Shown: positions 11,796 to 23,520 of the stretch, piece after piece
Layout: each line of letters begins with the position of its first letter
Numbering within the stretch: the stretch's first letter is position 1
NCBI RefSeq assembly: GCF_918797505.1
Contig: NC_092794.1
Span: 67,555,345-67,619,344 of the forward strand
From: Bemisia tabaci
Lineage: Eukaryota; Arthropoda; Insecta; Hemiptera; Aleyrodidae
Length of the DNA stretch: 64,000 nucleotides
Direction: 5' to 3'
Made by a program: the position numbers and the translations under genes
Notes under the pieces: model-generated
Told to the model about the DNA's origin: nothing
Databases searched by the model: none
Seen by the model: the letters and a program-made list of their open reading frames with translations, nothing else

Positions 11796-14099
11796 AAAGG
11801 AGGAGTTGCGTTTTGGGCCTTTTCCGGCCCCACCTGGATTTTGCTAAATGTTTCATATTTTCAAAGGACTAGTTTTAGGTAGACTCTGTGCCAAATATTA
11901 GACCGAACGGAGCCCATGCAAGGGCGCAGCAGCGCCTCAAACCCAAAATCCTGGAATCGAAAAACAATTATTTTCGTCGACTTTTTCGACTGTTATCACT
12001 CTTCCAGCGCATGATTCTTATGTATTTTTTTGCGTACATTTCGTTTCTGGCCTTTTGAAAGGCTTCCGATAAATTTTAAGGGGCCTTATGGCCCATTGTT
12101 GCCATTTTTGGCCCATTTTTAGGGGTTTTTTCCATTTAACTCATTCAAAACTCAACTTAATCCAAAAACTGTGTACATTTTTGAAAAGTACGTAAAAAAA
12201 TGAATAAAAAATGTTCAGTAAAATTTTTTCCTATGTTGCCAAATTTCCGAGAAAATTGGTCCCAAAGTGTCGAAAACGGCAAAAAATTGATAAATCGCCG
12301 CGTCTAAGGTTCAAGAAAGTGGAGTACATTTTTCATACTGTACCAGATAACAGCTCTTATCCATCCATACAACATACTAAAATATCATAGTTGTACCTGG
12401 ATTCCCACGATGTGAAAATTGACCGAGATGTCGATTTTAGCGGCCTTTTTATACTTGAAGGCAGCTCTTTTGAATGTTCTTCGACCTTAGTCACCCTCTA
12501 TGGGTGTGTACTATATGTATTTTTCTACGTACTTTTCATATCTGGCCATAAAAATGGCTTCCTGTGAGTTTTAAAAGGCCTAACGGTCCATTGTTGCCAA
12601 TTTTCACCAATTTTTAGGGGTTTTTTCAAGTTTACGTGTGTGAAACTTAATTTAATCTAGAAACCGTGTACAATTTCGGAAAGAACGTAAAAAAATACAT
12701 AGAAATGTGATTTGTACCTTTTCCCTACGTTGCCAAATTTTCGAGAAAAATCGTCCTGAAGCGTCAAAAATGCCAAAAATTGGATTAATCATCACGTCGG
12801 AGGTTCCAGGAAGTGAATTATGACATTCATGTGGATCGTGGGACACTTTCTCCACGCATTTTCTGTTCTTCGGTATATTTGGCCTGTGGCAAGCATCTTG
12901 AGAACCAAGGATTATCTCGCGGTTACAGGAATAAAGAGGTGAACTGGAGTGAAGGATAAAGTAAAAGCACCTTGAGGGCCCGTTTTGTCACGTTCATCTG
13001 CGCCATTACATGTTCCTTGAGATGCATTGCAATTTTCCATTTTCGATACGTTATTTGTAGTGAAAAAAAACTTGAAATTCACTTCCTGGAACCTCCGACG
13101 TGATGATTAATCCAATTTTCGGCATTTTTGACGCTTCAGGACGATTTTTCTCGAAAATTCGGCAACGTAGGGAAAAGGTACAAATCACATTTCTATGTAT
13201 TTTTTTACGTTCTTTCCGAAATTGTACACGGTTTCTAGATTAAATTAAGTTTCACACACGTAAACTTGAAAAAACCCCTAAAAATTGGTGAAAATTGGCA
13301 ACAATGGACCGTTAGGCCTTTTAAAACTCACAGGAAGCCATTTTTATGGCCAGATATGAAAAGTACGTAGAAAAATACATATAGTACACACCCATAGAGG
13401 GTGACTAAGGTCGAAGAACATTCAAAAGAGCTGCCTTCAAGTATAAAAAGGCCGCTAAAATCGACATCTCGGTCAATTTTCACATCGTGGGAATCCAGGT
13501 ACAACTATGATATTTTAGTATGTTGTATGGATGGATAAGAGCTGTTATCTGGTACAGTATGAAAAATGTACTCCACTTTCTTGAACCTTAGACGCGGCGA
13601 TTTATCGATTTTTTGCCGTTTTCGACACTTTGGGACCAATTTTCTCGGAAATTTGGCAACATAGGAAAAAATTTTACTGAACATTTTTTATTCATTTTTT
13701 TACGTACTTTTCAAAAATGTACACAGTTTTTGGATTAAGTTGAGTTTTGAATGAGTTAAATGGAAAAAACCCCTAAAAATGGGCCAAAAATGGCAACAAT
13801 GGGCCATAAGGCCCCTTAAAATTTATCGGAAGCCTTTCAAAAGGCCAGAAACGAAATGTACGCAAAAAAATACATAAGAATCATGCGCTGGAAGAGTGAT
13901 AACAGTCGAAAAAGTCGACGAAAATAATTGTTTTTCGATTCCAGGATTTTGGGTTTGAGGCGCTGCTGCGCCCTTGCATGGGCTCCGTTCGGTCTAATAT
14001 TTGGCACAGAGTCTACCTAAAACTAGTACTTTGAAAATATGAAACATTTAGCAAAATCCAGGTGGGGCCGGAAAAGGCCCAAAACGCAACTCCTCCTTT
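11796..14099. mobile_element. giant foldback palindrome A
   Basis: Left arm 11796-12819 and right arm 13076-14099 are inverted copies of 1024 bp each. Base pairs sum to 25895 at both ends, so there is no net indel. The stretches I compared differ at about 1-2% of sites. The 256-bp spacer (12820-13075) is unique. Each arm itself holds two diverged direct units (about 12015-12330 and 12508-12819), sharing TTTTTAGGGGTTTTTTC, a GTTGCCAAAT block and an ACGTAAAAAAAT block. No meaningful coding frame. Confidence 0.95.
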
Positions 14100-15038
14100 C
14101 CTGACTTTCCCGGACTCCAAAATTTTCTAATTCCCTAACCTTCAAACAAAATGTCCGCTTTTTTTTATTTTTTTTAAAAAAAAATTCGCTGACTTTTGTT
14201 AAATTTTGGACAAAATTCTCTTGTATGAGGAACAAATCAGAGAAAAAGGCATTTAGTAGCTACTTAAAAGATGGCAAGCCTTGAAAATGCCCAGTAAGGG
14301 CGTAGACAGTCAGAAGATCAATGATATATTTTGGTGATCAGCAGACGAGTCAGAAATGCCCTTACTTTTCCCACGAATGGACCACTAGACAAGGTACGAA
14401 TTTCAGCATTCTGATACATGTTTCTTCACCAAAATTTCACGTAGAACACGATGCGCACAACGAAAATTACCGAAATCAACTCCTTACGAAGATATTCAAT
14501 AATTCTTGATGCGTGAATTCAAACCACCCGCTCATGAAAACTCAATGCTCTACGTGAGTCACATCGCGCGCGAAACGTTATCATGAACGTATCTGCGATA
14601 AAAAAAATCTGGCAACCTCAATCTTGACGCTTTGGCTCAACTGTAGCAAATTGCTTATAGTTTGAATAACACATGGTGGGAAATGAACATTGCTCGATTG
14701 AAAAGATTGCTGAAACCGTTGTAGTGCGCGATTCGACTCACGTAGAGCTTTGAGTTTCTTGTGAGCGGGCAGCTCAAATTCCCTGCAACCAGTGCGAGAT
14801 AAAAACGTTAATATCTTCGTTAGGAGCTGATTTCAGTAATTTTCGTTGTGAGAATCGTGTTTTACGTAAAATTCTGGTTAGGAAACATGTATCAGATTGC
14901 TTAAATTCGTACCTTGTCTAGTGGTCCATTCCATGACTTTTCCCACGAATTTCCTGACTTTTCCCGGTCGTCGCGAATAACCTAACTTTCCCTGATTTCC
15001 CTGATTTCCCCGATTTCCCGGACGGCCGGTAACCCTAG
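14100..15038. repeat. low-complexity CTGACTTTCCC repeat hosting a foldback element
   Basis: 14100-14165 and 14930-15038 consist of iterated CCTGACTTTCCC / GATTTCCC motifs, ending CCGGTAACCCTAG. The block is split by the foldback element at 14375-14931. ACTTTTCCCACGAAT is present on both sides of that insertion. Confidence 0.6.
14375..14931. mobile_element. foldback element with GAATGGACCAC ends
   Basis: Terminal inverted repeat begins GAATGGACCACTAGACAAGG (right end is its complement) and extends with interruptions for about 200 bp per arm, including the CTCACGTAGAG segment. 557 bp, non-coding. Confidence 0.85.
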
Positions 15039-15060
15039 TTATTGGTTACTCCCTCTCCTC

Positions 15061-15185
15061 TAAGAGGGTTTATTTGACCTGGAGTTGGTTGCTGATCTGC
15101 TGATCCGGAAGAAGTTCCGACGGCGCCGACGCGACGTCAGAGCCACATTCGGAACGGCGCGAGCGCAAATTAAAAAGTCAAGGTG
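15061..15185 (+). other. short GC-rich basic open frame
   Basis: A 40-codon frame between stops reads DLELVADLLIRKKFRRRRR then DVRATFGTARAQIKKSR and runs into a GTGAGT. Arginine-rich and different in composition from its surroundings. It resembles basic N-terminal segments of Harbinger-type proteins only loosely. It could be a transposon remnant or chance. Confidence 0.2.
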
Positions 15186-15321
15186 AGTGGACGGCACCAA
15201 CTGGCGACTACTGGCGAGCGACTGGCTAGCCATCATCAAAACATCATGACAATGCTCGCACGATGAGACCAAAATTGTCGTCTTTGTCACCGAATCTCCG
15301 ATGCTACTTCGTACATCTTTA

Positions 15322-15743
15322 GGCCTTGTCTCCACGAGCCGTTTCGCGAGATTTGTCCCAGGGAAAAATCCCACTTACGAAGCTGGGAAAAATATTGAGT
15401 TAGTCAATATTTTTCCCAGTACCAAGTATGGTACTTGTACCCCTAGGACCCATTGAGAGAAGAAGAAGAAGTGAAAACGAATTGTGCGATATTTTATTCA
15501 TTACTACATTGTTCATGTTTGTTTAGTTAAAAAATGTGTCTAATTGTCAATTGAGTGCAATTATTATTTTAATCCCGGTCAAATACTCGACTTTAACTAA
15601 TTTATCTTCCCGCGCAAACTAGTCGCAGGACTGCAAAGAGCCCCGTCCCGTGGAGACGGTAACTGGGAAAAATCCCAGAAGTTTCATTCCTGCGATTCGA
15701 ACTTGGGAAAAATCCCATGAAAACGTCCCGTGAAGACAAGGCC
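15322..15743. mobile_element. PIF/Harbinger-type MITE with TTA target duplication
   Basis: Ends GGCCTTGTCTCCACG and CGTGAAGACAAGGCC, directly flanked by TTA at 15319-15321 and 15744-15746. GGCCTTGTCT-type ends plus a TTA duplication are the known signature of the PIF/Harbinger superfamily. The interior has repeated TGGGAAAAATCCCA motifs. Non-autonomous. Confidence 0.85.
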
Positions 15744-15954
15744 TTATACCTTGTAAGCTGAAAGAAAACTGGGTCAAATCACTGACCTTTCTGACTTTTT
15801 TACATGTTTGACTATGCTCGTAATATTTTTGAGAAATCCTCAGATTTTCCCGGCTTAAAAAATAATAATAAAAAAAAAAGAATGTAGACTGACTCAAGCC
15901 CCACTGTTGATGCTATAAAATAATATCGATATCAAATCACTATCTATAGACTGT

Positions 15955-16060
15955 CATTGTCACCAATTTAGTCTCCTTCATGAATGAGTGATGCAACGAG
16001 CGCGACTCGTGTACTTGCTTAAACCCTTTCAGTAGCACATAATGTCAAATTTCTTACAAA
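15955..16060 (+). repeat. solo copy of the palindrome B subunit
   Basis: Contains TAGTCTCCTTCATGAATGAG and GTGATGCAACGA, followed by a T-G-C-T-T-A-A-A-CCC block. These match the unit that is repeated three times per arm in the palindrome at 40613-42764. Confidence 0.65.
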
Positions 16061-16165
16061 ATAAAAATTCTAAATAAAAAACATTTTCCGAATCCTGGAT
16101 CGAACATTTTCCAGGCGGTTAGAGACCCTCAACTCGGCACCAACAGGAAAACAGTTTATTTGGAC

Positions 16166-16380
16166 GGCGCCACATCAGCTAATGCCAAATTTAATTGAGC
16201 AATTTGAGTTTTTACACGAAAACGATTGTGCAGATTTTTGAGCAAATTTCAGTGAACTCCCTGCTTAGTACGAGGCTAATTCCTTAAATTTTCAAAGGAA
16301 TCCGCACAAACGTCCCCTTTAAAAGATTAAATTCCCCAGTTTTTGGCAATGGCTGAGGTGCGGCTCGGTTCCTTGCTCAC
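16166..16380. mobile_element. GGACC-family element, decayed copy
   Basis: Shares GCCACATCAGCTAATGCCAA on the left and a diverged complement (GGCAATGGCTGAGGTG) on the right with the 9068 family. Ends are eroded. Confidence 0.65.
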
Positions 16381-16382
16381 AA

Positions 16383-16571
16383 CACTGGTAAAAAAAACCT
16401 CTTGGTTCAAGAGTGCAGTTTCTTGTCGCCGAATTTAAGAGTCTGGACTCTTGTTTCAATGCAAAATCCGCTTGAAACAAGAGTTAAAGACTCTTAAATC
16501 CGGCGACAAGAAACTGCACTCTTAAGTCAATGCACCGAAGCATTGGTCCTAGAGGTTTTTTTTTATCAGTG
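16383..16571. mobile_element. CACTG-ended hairpin element next to exon 16610 donor
   Basis: Begins CACTGGTAAAAAAAAC and ends TTTTTTTATCAGTG. The interior is an inverted repeat of GAGTGCAGTTTCTTGTCGCC with CTTGTTTCAA motifs. It ends 38 bp from the GT of the donor at 16609. Confidence 0.7.
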
Positions 16572-16609
16572 AACGCGGTGCATTCAGAGCAAAAACCTCA
16601 TCAACATAC

Positions 16610-18913
16610 CTTAAACCTGAGCTGCGTTTCGTCGATAGGCTCCGGCGAAGGGATCATCTTGAAGAGATCGTTGTTGACGGAGAATTTATCCTTGAAATGA
16701 GCGGCGAGGATGTTGCGGTTCTTCTGGGTGAGCCGCATGTTGGCTTTGTTCTTGATTTCCCGCTGAAACGCCTCGCTCGGGGACTCGCTGGAGCAGCGCC
16801 GACCCTTCCCCGCTTCAGGGTCATCCCTTAAGTTCTGGGCCGAGAACCCCCCGCCGATCCGCGCCCGCTGGGCCTCCAACCCGGACCCGAGGACGCCCAG
16901 GAACTCCGCCGGAAGGGATTTCCGGTAGAACTTTTTCAGATTCGCCATGTCCCTCGAGTTATCCGTCGTGTCCCTCGGGCCGAAATCCGAGTGGCGCCGT
17001 ACGTCACTCGTCACCAAAAGGGACAGTCGATGATTTCCGACGGATTTCTCCCGTTTCAAATCACCTCCTGAGGGAGCTTGTTCACAAGAGCTTTCGTCGA
17101 CGATGACTTGAAAGTTCCGTCCGAATCGGGAAGATTCTGCTTCTTCATTTGAGATGCTCCTAGAGATGCTCACTGGAGATTCGGAATTTTTGTCTGCATC
17201 ACTAACTGACTCTTCGTTTGAAGCTCGTCTGACTTTCAACTTCTTCAGCCTCGCCTCTAGTTCCATTTGAAAGGCAGTTTTGACTTTCGTCTTTTCGCCA
17301 GGGTTTTCCTCCTCGGCAGGTTCGTTGGTTGACGGACTCTCCCCAAGATTCGTGCTGCCCGGAAGATCATTTTGAGGAGGACTCTCGTCTTTTTTGCTAT
17401 CCTCTCCGAAAGATTTCGATTTTTTAGCCTGACTGTCTTCCTCGGCCAAAGGCTCACATGACTGGTTTTTAATTTCGTTGACGATGGATTTTCCTTGAAG
17501 CAATATTCGATTGATATCGTCTCGTATACCTTGTTCGGGATAATCGACAGTCATAGGGACATCAGTCTTGATTGAATTCTCACGTAAAAGGTTTTCATCG
17601 AAAGTTTTCGCCGTGACAGATTTTTCTTGCAGCGCTGGAAACAAGCCTTCTCCTGAGAGTAAATCGGGAGACAAACTTTCACTGACGTCATAATTTTTGA
17701 AAGGCTTTTCAAGGAAAGAGCCTTCATCGGAGGCTGTCAGTAAAATAGGTTCTGCCCCAAGCGATGGGAAGGAACCTTCTCTTGATATAAAGTCAGAAGA
17801 CAAGCTTTCACTGACGTCGTCATTTTTGAAAGGATAATCAATAAGAGAGCCTTTATTGGAGGCTGCCACTGTGATAGGTTCTGCTTCAGGCGATGGGAAC
17901 GAACTTTCTTTCGAAATGAAGTCAGAGGACAAGCTTTCACTGACGTCATCATTTTTAACAGGATTTTCAAGGAGAAAACCTTCATTCGAAGCTGTCACCC
18001 CAGAAGGTTCTCCTTCGGACGATGGGGATGAGCTTTTCCTTAAATGAAAATCAGAAGACAAGCTTTCATTAACGTCAACATTTCTGCCAAGGATTTCCTG
18101 GAATGAGCCTTCATTAGAAGCAGTTATCACAACAGGCTCTCCTACAGGCAATGAACTCGCGAATCCCTTCGGAAGTAATTCAGAGAACAGGTTTTCGCTT
18201 GCATCATCATTTCTAACAGAATTTCCTCCCGATAAACTTTCTTCGATAGCTTCAACCGCAACAGGTTCTTCATTTAAAGGTCGAAGCAAGGTTTCATTCG
18301 AATTTTCTCCCGTGATAATTTGAGTTTTGGTGATTTCTTCGTGGAGAGAATCATCATTGTCGGCTTGAATTTCCTCTCGAGGCTGGATCAAAGTTTGATC
18401 ATCCGTCGGAGGTTTCTCATCGACGAGTTTCCCGACCACAGGGCTTTCATTCCGATTTACCCTCGCAGGCGGTTTCTTCTTGGAAAAGCTTTCTTTCAAG
18501 ATATCTCGCACGAGCTGTTCGGTGGAACCGCTTTTATCACCATCACCACCCTCAGGCAATCTCAGCGAGACATTGGCGAATCTTTCATTTCCACTGTCGT
18601 TGACGAGTTTGGCGTAAAATAGAGAATCCTTGGAGACATCGTGGAGACTCTCGTTGATCTCCTCGACAGCGGAGTCTTCGTCGAATCTGCGTTTCTCTGG
18701 AATCCTCGTTCTTCTGGGCGGACTGTCGGTGGCGATGGCTTTCTCGGCGATGGCATCGCTGGTCCGGTCCCCGAATGCGTCATCTTGGCGCGTCGATCTC
18801 TTTCGCGGGCTCCGCGAGAGATAGTTGTAGATGCAAATGGCCGTCACGACGACGACGGACACGGAGGCGTAGAGAATGCGCAGAGCGATCTCGCCGAACG
18901 ACTCGGAAGCCAT
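16610..18913 (-). CDS. alternative first exon: membrane-anchored N-terminus of supervillin
   Basis: A 768-codon open frame from an ATG in good context (acaATGG) at 18913 to a donor (aag|gtatgt) after 16610, phase 0, fitting the supervillin exon at 10065. No acceptor is visible just upstream of the ATG, so I read it as a first exon. Residues 11-32 form a hydrophobic segment followed by RSPRKRSTR, which predicts a signal anchor with the rest cytosolic. Residues 222-436 are five tandem 43-residue repeats with a DDVSESLSSDF core. Residues 547-563 (AFQMELEARLKKLKVRR) are basic and helical. The whole is acidic and serine-rich, probably disordered. I do not recognise the region from any other gene. 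It could be a separate gene whose 3' exons I have not found, but phase and position favour a supervillin isoform. Confidence 0.75.
17606..18250 (-). repeat. five tandem 129-bp coding repeats (43 residues each)
   Basis: Residues 222-264, 265-307, 308-350, 351-393 and 394-436 align without gaps. Shared positions include a start of the form ASNEG, KNDDVSESLSSDF in the middle, an F-P-S block, and EP before the end. A sixth decayed partial unit follows. Unit length is exactly 129 bp, so copy number can change without a frameshift. Confidence 0.9.
18818..18883 (-). other. predicted membrane segment in alternative exon
   Basis: Codons 11-32 encode an uninterrupted hydrophobic stretch (LRILYASVSVVVVTAICIYN, then YL), flanked on the C-terminal side by five basic residues within ten. 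By the positive-inside rule the C-terminal bulk would be cytosolic. No cleavage site is obvious, so I infer an anchor rather than a secreted signal peptide. Confidence 0.75.
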
Positions 18914-19250
18914 TGTATCACAACGCGTTACACAAGATCGCTACAGTTATCATTACACGTTACACAGGATCCGAGCGTATCCCGAAAAATCGTCACTTCC
19001 GCTACTGGGAAATCACTCATAGTTCTGGGAAGTCATTCCAGTAATAACATCACACGTTTCCGCTGTGCGTGACTCCTTCAATCTTCCAGTTTTGGAATCC
19101 CACTTATCGCGCACAGTCACATTGTCAAAGCGCCCTAAAAACCGAAGACGATATATTTTAGAGACCCGCACTCCGCACTGCCGATAAAAGCGGTGTAATA
19201 AGGCGACGTAACAGTCAGCGCTTCATGATTTACGAACAAATTTTTGACCA
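18914..19250 (-). promoter_or_regulatory. inferred promoter and 5' leader of the alternative transcript
   Basis: The stretch upstream of the 18913 ATG has no acceptor and no transposon I recognise, and is less AT-rich than nearby introns. It must contain the transcription start if 18913 is a first-exon ATG. I see no clear TATA box or initiator, so this is position-based inference only. Confidence 0.4.
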
Positions 19251-19495
19251 TTTCATTGGATGAATGCCGTATGAAGCAGTTTGGTAAACAAAGTCAAACT
19301 ATAGTACACGGAAAGAACAGAATGTTACTGCCTGATGGATTTCTGATCATAAAACATGATCTCGAGAAAATCTGCTGGACAGTGATAAACTTTTGATAGA
19401 ACTTAATTATCACTCGCCGAGTAAACGTGACCACTTGCATGGTTCAACCTATTAGAGATCTAGTGCTGGTTTTTAGATTTCATGGGGATCATATA

Positions 19496-19700
19496 CAGGG
19501 TGATCCAAAAGTCCAAAAGCAGTACCAGGCATCACCCCTGTTTTTGAACGGATTGAGATAGGGACTTGAAATTTTGAAAGAGCTCCTCGGACAAAGAAAT
19601 CGATCTTTAGGAACCCCTCAAAATTTTAAAGGGATTCACGAAAGAAGGGACACGAACCTGAGGGGTTACCAGAATGGCTCGAGACTTTAGGAGCACCCTG
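19496..19700. mobile_element. CAGGGTGATCC-ended short element
   Basis: Starts CAGGGTGATCCAAAAGTCC and ends AGCACCCTG, giving a short terminal inverted repeat (CAGGGTG/CACCCTG) about 205 bp apart. This type of short repeat is common in insect genomes. Superfamily not assigned. Confidence 0.6.
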
Positions 19701-20368
19701 AATGATCAGGAATCCAACCACTGTTTCATTCTTATGCATCCGTGCACTTGACACCTTGGCCATCAGTTATCATCGGATGAGTGTTATCTTCCAAAATTAA
19801 CTTTTCCACGAAAAAGGAAATAGAAGTGTGAGGTCTCTGAAATATATTCGCCTCTGGTCGGGAAGAATTGGATTGGACACGTATCATTGAAAGCGGTGTT
19901 GAAACTAAACTATTCGACCGATTTGACACGTATCATTTACAGCGGCGTTAAAGCTAAACTGGGAGCCGACCGAACTTGAAGCTCTGGCGTTATTTCGGGT
20001 TCTCTGTTTGCTCGGTATCAGCTGAACACATAGAAATAAATGACTGCACGGGGAGAGATAATGAAGTGTATGTGCCCCCCCGTGGTGATAAGCGATGGGT
20101 TCAATCGGACGGCTAATTTACACGCTTGCTCTAACTGACCGGTAATGGCGCAAGCGATGGGCGAGGGGAAGGGGGAGGGCGGATGATTGTTGTTCAACTC
20201 TTTCGTTATTACCGAAGTGCACTGATGCCCCATGAACTGCATACATATCGAGCAGCCGCTCATTTTTATTGAATGTTTACACTTTGATTTCGTAAGTCGC
20301 GCACCGGAAACGAAATCAATCGTCATTCACAGGCTTTGGTGATACACCGGTGCTTTTAGTCACGAAAT

Positions 20369-20650
20369 CAGGGTGTCTACAGATTTATGAAAACCAATTT
20401 CAGGACTTTTTCAGGACCTTTTCAGAACTTTTTTTCGACCTTCGGAGTATTTTTGCTGAGTCAGGGTCTACACTTAGAACTAATTTTAATGGAAATCGAG
20501 TCCATGTTTCTACACTTTGACTCGCGAAAATCGTGAGTTTTTCGATTTTTCGGGACCTCGAGTTAAATTTCCGGACTTATTCGTGACTTCGGGACCGGTC
20601 ATGTAAATTCCGGACTTTATCAGGTCTTTCGGGACCTGCATACACCCTGG
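20369..20650. mobile_element. CAGGGTGTCTAC element, copy 1
   Basis: Ends CAGGGTGTCTAC and CATACACCCTG. The interior is an iterated TCAGGACTTT / TTCCGGACTT low-complexity sequence. About 280 bp. A second copy at 35052-35856 is interrupted by another element. Confidence 0.7.
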
Positions 20651-20773
20651 AAATGAGAGGAGTCTCAGAATTTAATCGAGGAGATTATTAAAGGACCATC
20701 CCCGGATTACGTACCACTCAAAAATAATAAGGGTAGGAGTCAATGGTTGACGGAGGTTATGGGGTCTGCCTTG

Positions 20774-20945
20774 CACTGAAAAAAAGTCCCGGGCTCAGAG
20801 ACCGAAAGTTCCGGGTGCTGGAGCCGTGGCTTTGATTGATCCGGGTGCTACGCCCGAAACTTGCGGCCTCTGAGCTCGGAGCGCGCACGGTACATCTATA
20901 CAGCCTGTAAGTATGGCTTCCACACCCGAGGTTTTTTTTTCAGTG
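20774..20945. mobile_element. CACTG-ended hairpin element, GC-rich interior
   Basis: Begins CACTGAAAAAAAGTCCCGGG and ends GTTTTTTTTTCAGTG. The interior carries CCGGGTGCT repeats and inverted copies of a GGCTCAGAG/CTCTGAGCTC motif. Not near any exon I found. Confidence 0.7.
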
Positions 20946-23211
20946 TGCTAAGGGAAAACGCTATTGCTATGAGCTGCTCCGTGGTTTTTGGAGGGACGAT
21001 ATCGTAGTGCGCTGTTTTGCTTTGGCGGGGAGTACAAGGGATGAATAAAATATTTTCATGAACAATTATCGAGATGAATGAAGAAACAACCCTTAAAGAG
21101 TTTAGAGAAATACTCGATGTTCGCTACCTGAACCGAAAAAACTGCCGAAATGTGAAAATTCCAATCGTACGTACCGATCTAACTCACTGACACGGGAAAA
21201 CTAAGGCACTAACGTTAATCAAATGCTCGCCGACCGTGAAAAACTACGAAACTTCAAAACTTCAAATAAGCGCGAATCCACCGATTGAACGCAATCCAAA
21301 ATTTTCGGCTATCCAGTGATTCGTTAACCACGAAGAGATAGCGCAGACACAGAGAATTTGTGCGAACCCTCCTCTAACCGCGGAAAACCACCAAACATTC
21401 GATTTTTTCACAAATTTGGCGCAAAAAACCGCATAATTTGTAAATATTTGCGAATCCACTGATCGACCTAAGAAAACCAAGACTTCTGTAACTGACCGTT
21501 ACAAGCTAATAATCACCTCACTGAATGCTCACAATTATTCCCAAATAAATTAGATAACCGCGGAATAACACAACACATGCTTATACATGAGAACTGATGT
21601 ATGAAATCTGCATCGCAAGCGACAAGAACTATTCAACTCTTTGATTGATTGACAGAGTGATTTGCTCATCTCGATCAAGAAAGAAAAACCGACCGGACAA
21701 CTCCGTAAGCAGAGCAAACCAGGGGAAAACGCAAAGACTAACAACGTGATACCACGAAACAAACAGCTGAACGAGCGCTGACGAACTGCGCGAGCGCGTC
21801 GCGCCGGCGAGAAAACGGCCTGCTTGAGACGAGATTCTCGGTGAATCACTGAAACATGACTCATGCGGATGAACAGGATTTTGATCCGACGCATAAGGGC
21901 CAGCTCAAAAGATGCGTTGTTAGAGTCAACTAGTGGTCTTACAATCGGTCAATGAAAGCTCTCGGGGCTGATAAATCAATTTCCATTGGATTTTAAGACG
22001 TAAAATGATGTGTATCAACCGTTAAACTCTCAAACCACGTATCTCATTTGCGGTGCTTGAAAATCTCCGTTCCGTTTTTAATTTTCTAAAGAAGAAAAAA
22101 TCAACATCATCCGGTGAAGTTTTCTCAAAATTCGTTTTGCTCTGGGAAGAAAAATGACGGAAGTATAAAGAATTGACGTTGGGTGGTTTTGCATTTAAAA
22201 AATAAAGTATTACAGGAAGTCTGCAACGTTGCAAACCGAGATACGTGGTTTGAGAGTTTCACCATCGACGTGTTTGAGGTTTTGGAAAGTATTCCATTTG
22301 ATTTAAAAAAAAAAAAATACTTGCCTATTAAGTTAAAAATCAGGAATTTCTTGGAAATGCTTAGCAATAAACCTATCAACTAATCAACCTTCAAGCTTGA
22401 TAGGCTTATAATTCAACATTGTGTAGATTCCGCGAAACGAAAAGAAAGAACGCAATTTCATTCCAAGGTTGCAGAATCGCCTCACACAAGTCAATATTTT
22501 GCAAGAATATGATGAAACAATTCCGGTCAAAAATTTGGCTCATTATAACTCTTGTAATTAGAGGGAAAGTCACTGAAATTTTCGGTTAGAAATGTCCAAC
22601 AGAGTAAAAATATAAGTTGCGAAGGGGATTCTGCAACATTGAAATGTTTTTATTGGGGGAAACGACAATTTTTCAAAAAATATCGTACGATTTCTGAATG
22701 GAAACTTTAAAAGCAGGCACAGATATTATTTCAATACTGAATGGAGGAAACTCGAAAGTTCCTAACGTGTAAATTCTAAACTGCAATGAAAATCTATTAC
22801 TTTTTGTTGAGTACTTTCGTTGACAGTGCCTCCTTTTTTTACTCAAACAACGTATCTTGCAAACCATGAACCAACGAAACTAACAAGGAAGAAGCTGTGC
22901 CGATGACCGAAAATTACATGCGCGCTCGTAACCGTACCAACGAAGGAAAACAATCGGTGTTATTAGCGTAGGATGTTTTTGACGCTGATTGTTGGGTACG
23001 ATCAGTGTCGATGACCTAGATGATGATGAGGAGGCAATACCAGAAAGGTAAACTTGTATATGGCGAGGAAAATTCCCCTTCGCAGTGTTCCCCCTTCATT
23101 AATGCGTGATGAAATCAAACCACCCCAAAACAACCGGGAGAACATCACGATTGTTTTGTTGCCACAACTAAATACTTGATATAATTAGTTATAGAGGTAA
23201 TACGAGGCTAT
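20946..23211 (-). other. intron with a weak inverted repeat
   Basis: 22028-22256 is bounded by inverted copies of CTCAAACCACGTATCTC, suggesting a short foldback element; a partial related motif lies near 22845. I see nothing else definable in this stretch. Confidence 0.45.
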
Positions 23212-23520
23212 AAGAAGAAAACAACTTCGTGCGTGGGACCTGAAGTTTAGGTCATATGGATCTCTGAAGTTTTCGGATCACGTATCTAAAAACTTGAGGT
23301 CCAGCTGCCAAAGTTCGAGTCAGACATCTGAAGTACTTCGATAAATACCGAAGGGTTCGGGTCACATATCTGAAATACTCCGGTACATATCGAAGTGCCT
23401 CGATGTCTGACCCGAACTTCGGCAGCTCGACCTCAAGTTTTCGGATGCGTGCGATCAGAAAACTTCAGAGATCCATATGACCTCAACTTCGGGTCCTATG
23501 CACGAAGTTTTTTTCTCCGC
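23212..23520. mobile_element. foldback element rich in CTGAAGTTTTCGG
   Basis: Ends are inverted: AACTTCGTGCGTGGGACC on the left and GGGTCCTATGCACGAAGTTT on the right. Paired GACCTCAAGTTT and CATATGGATCTCTGAAGTTTT motifs continue inward. About 309 bp, non-coding. Confidence 0.8.
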
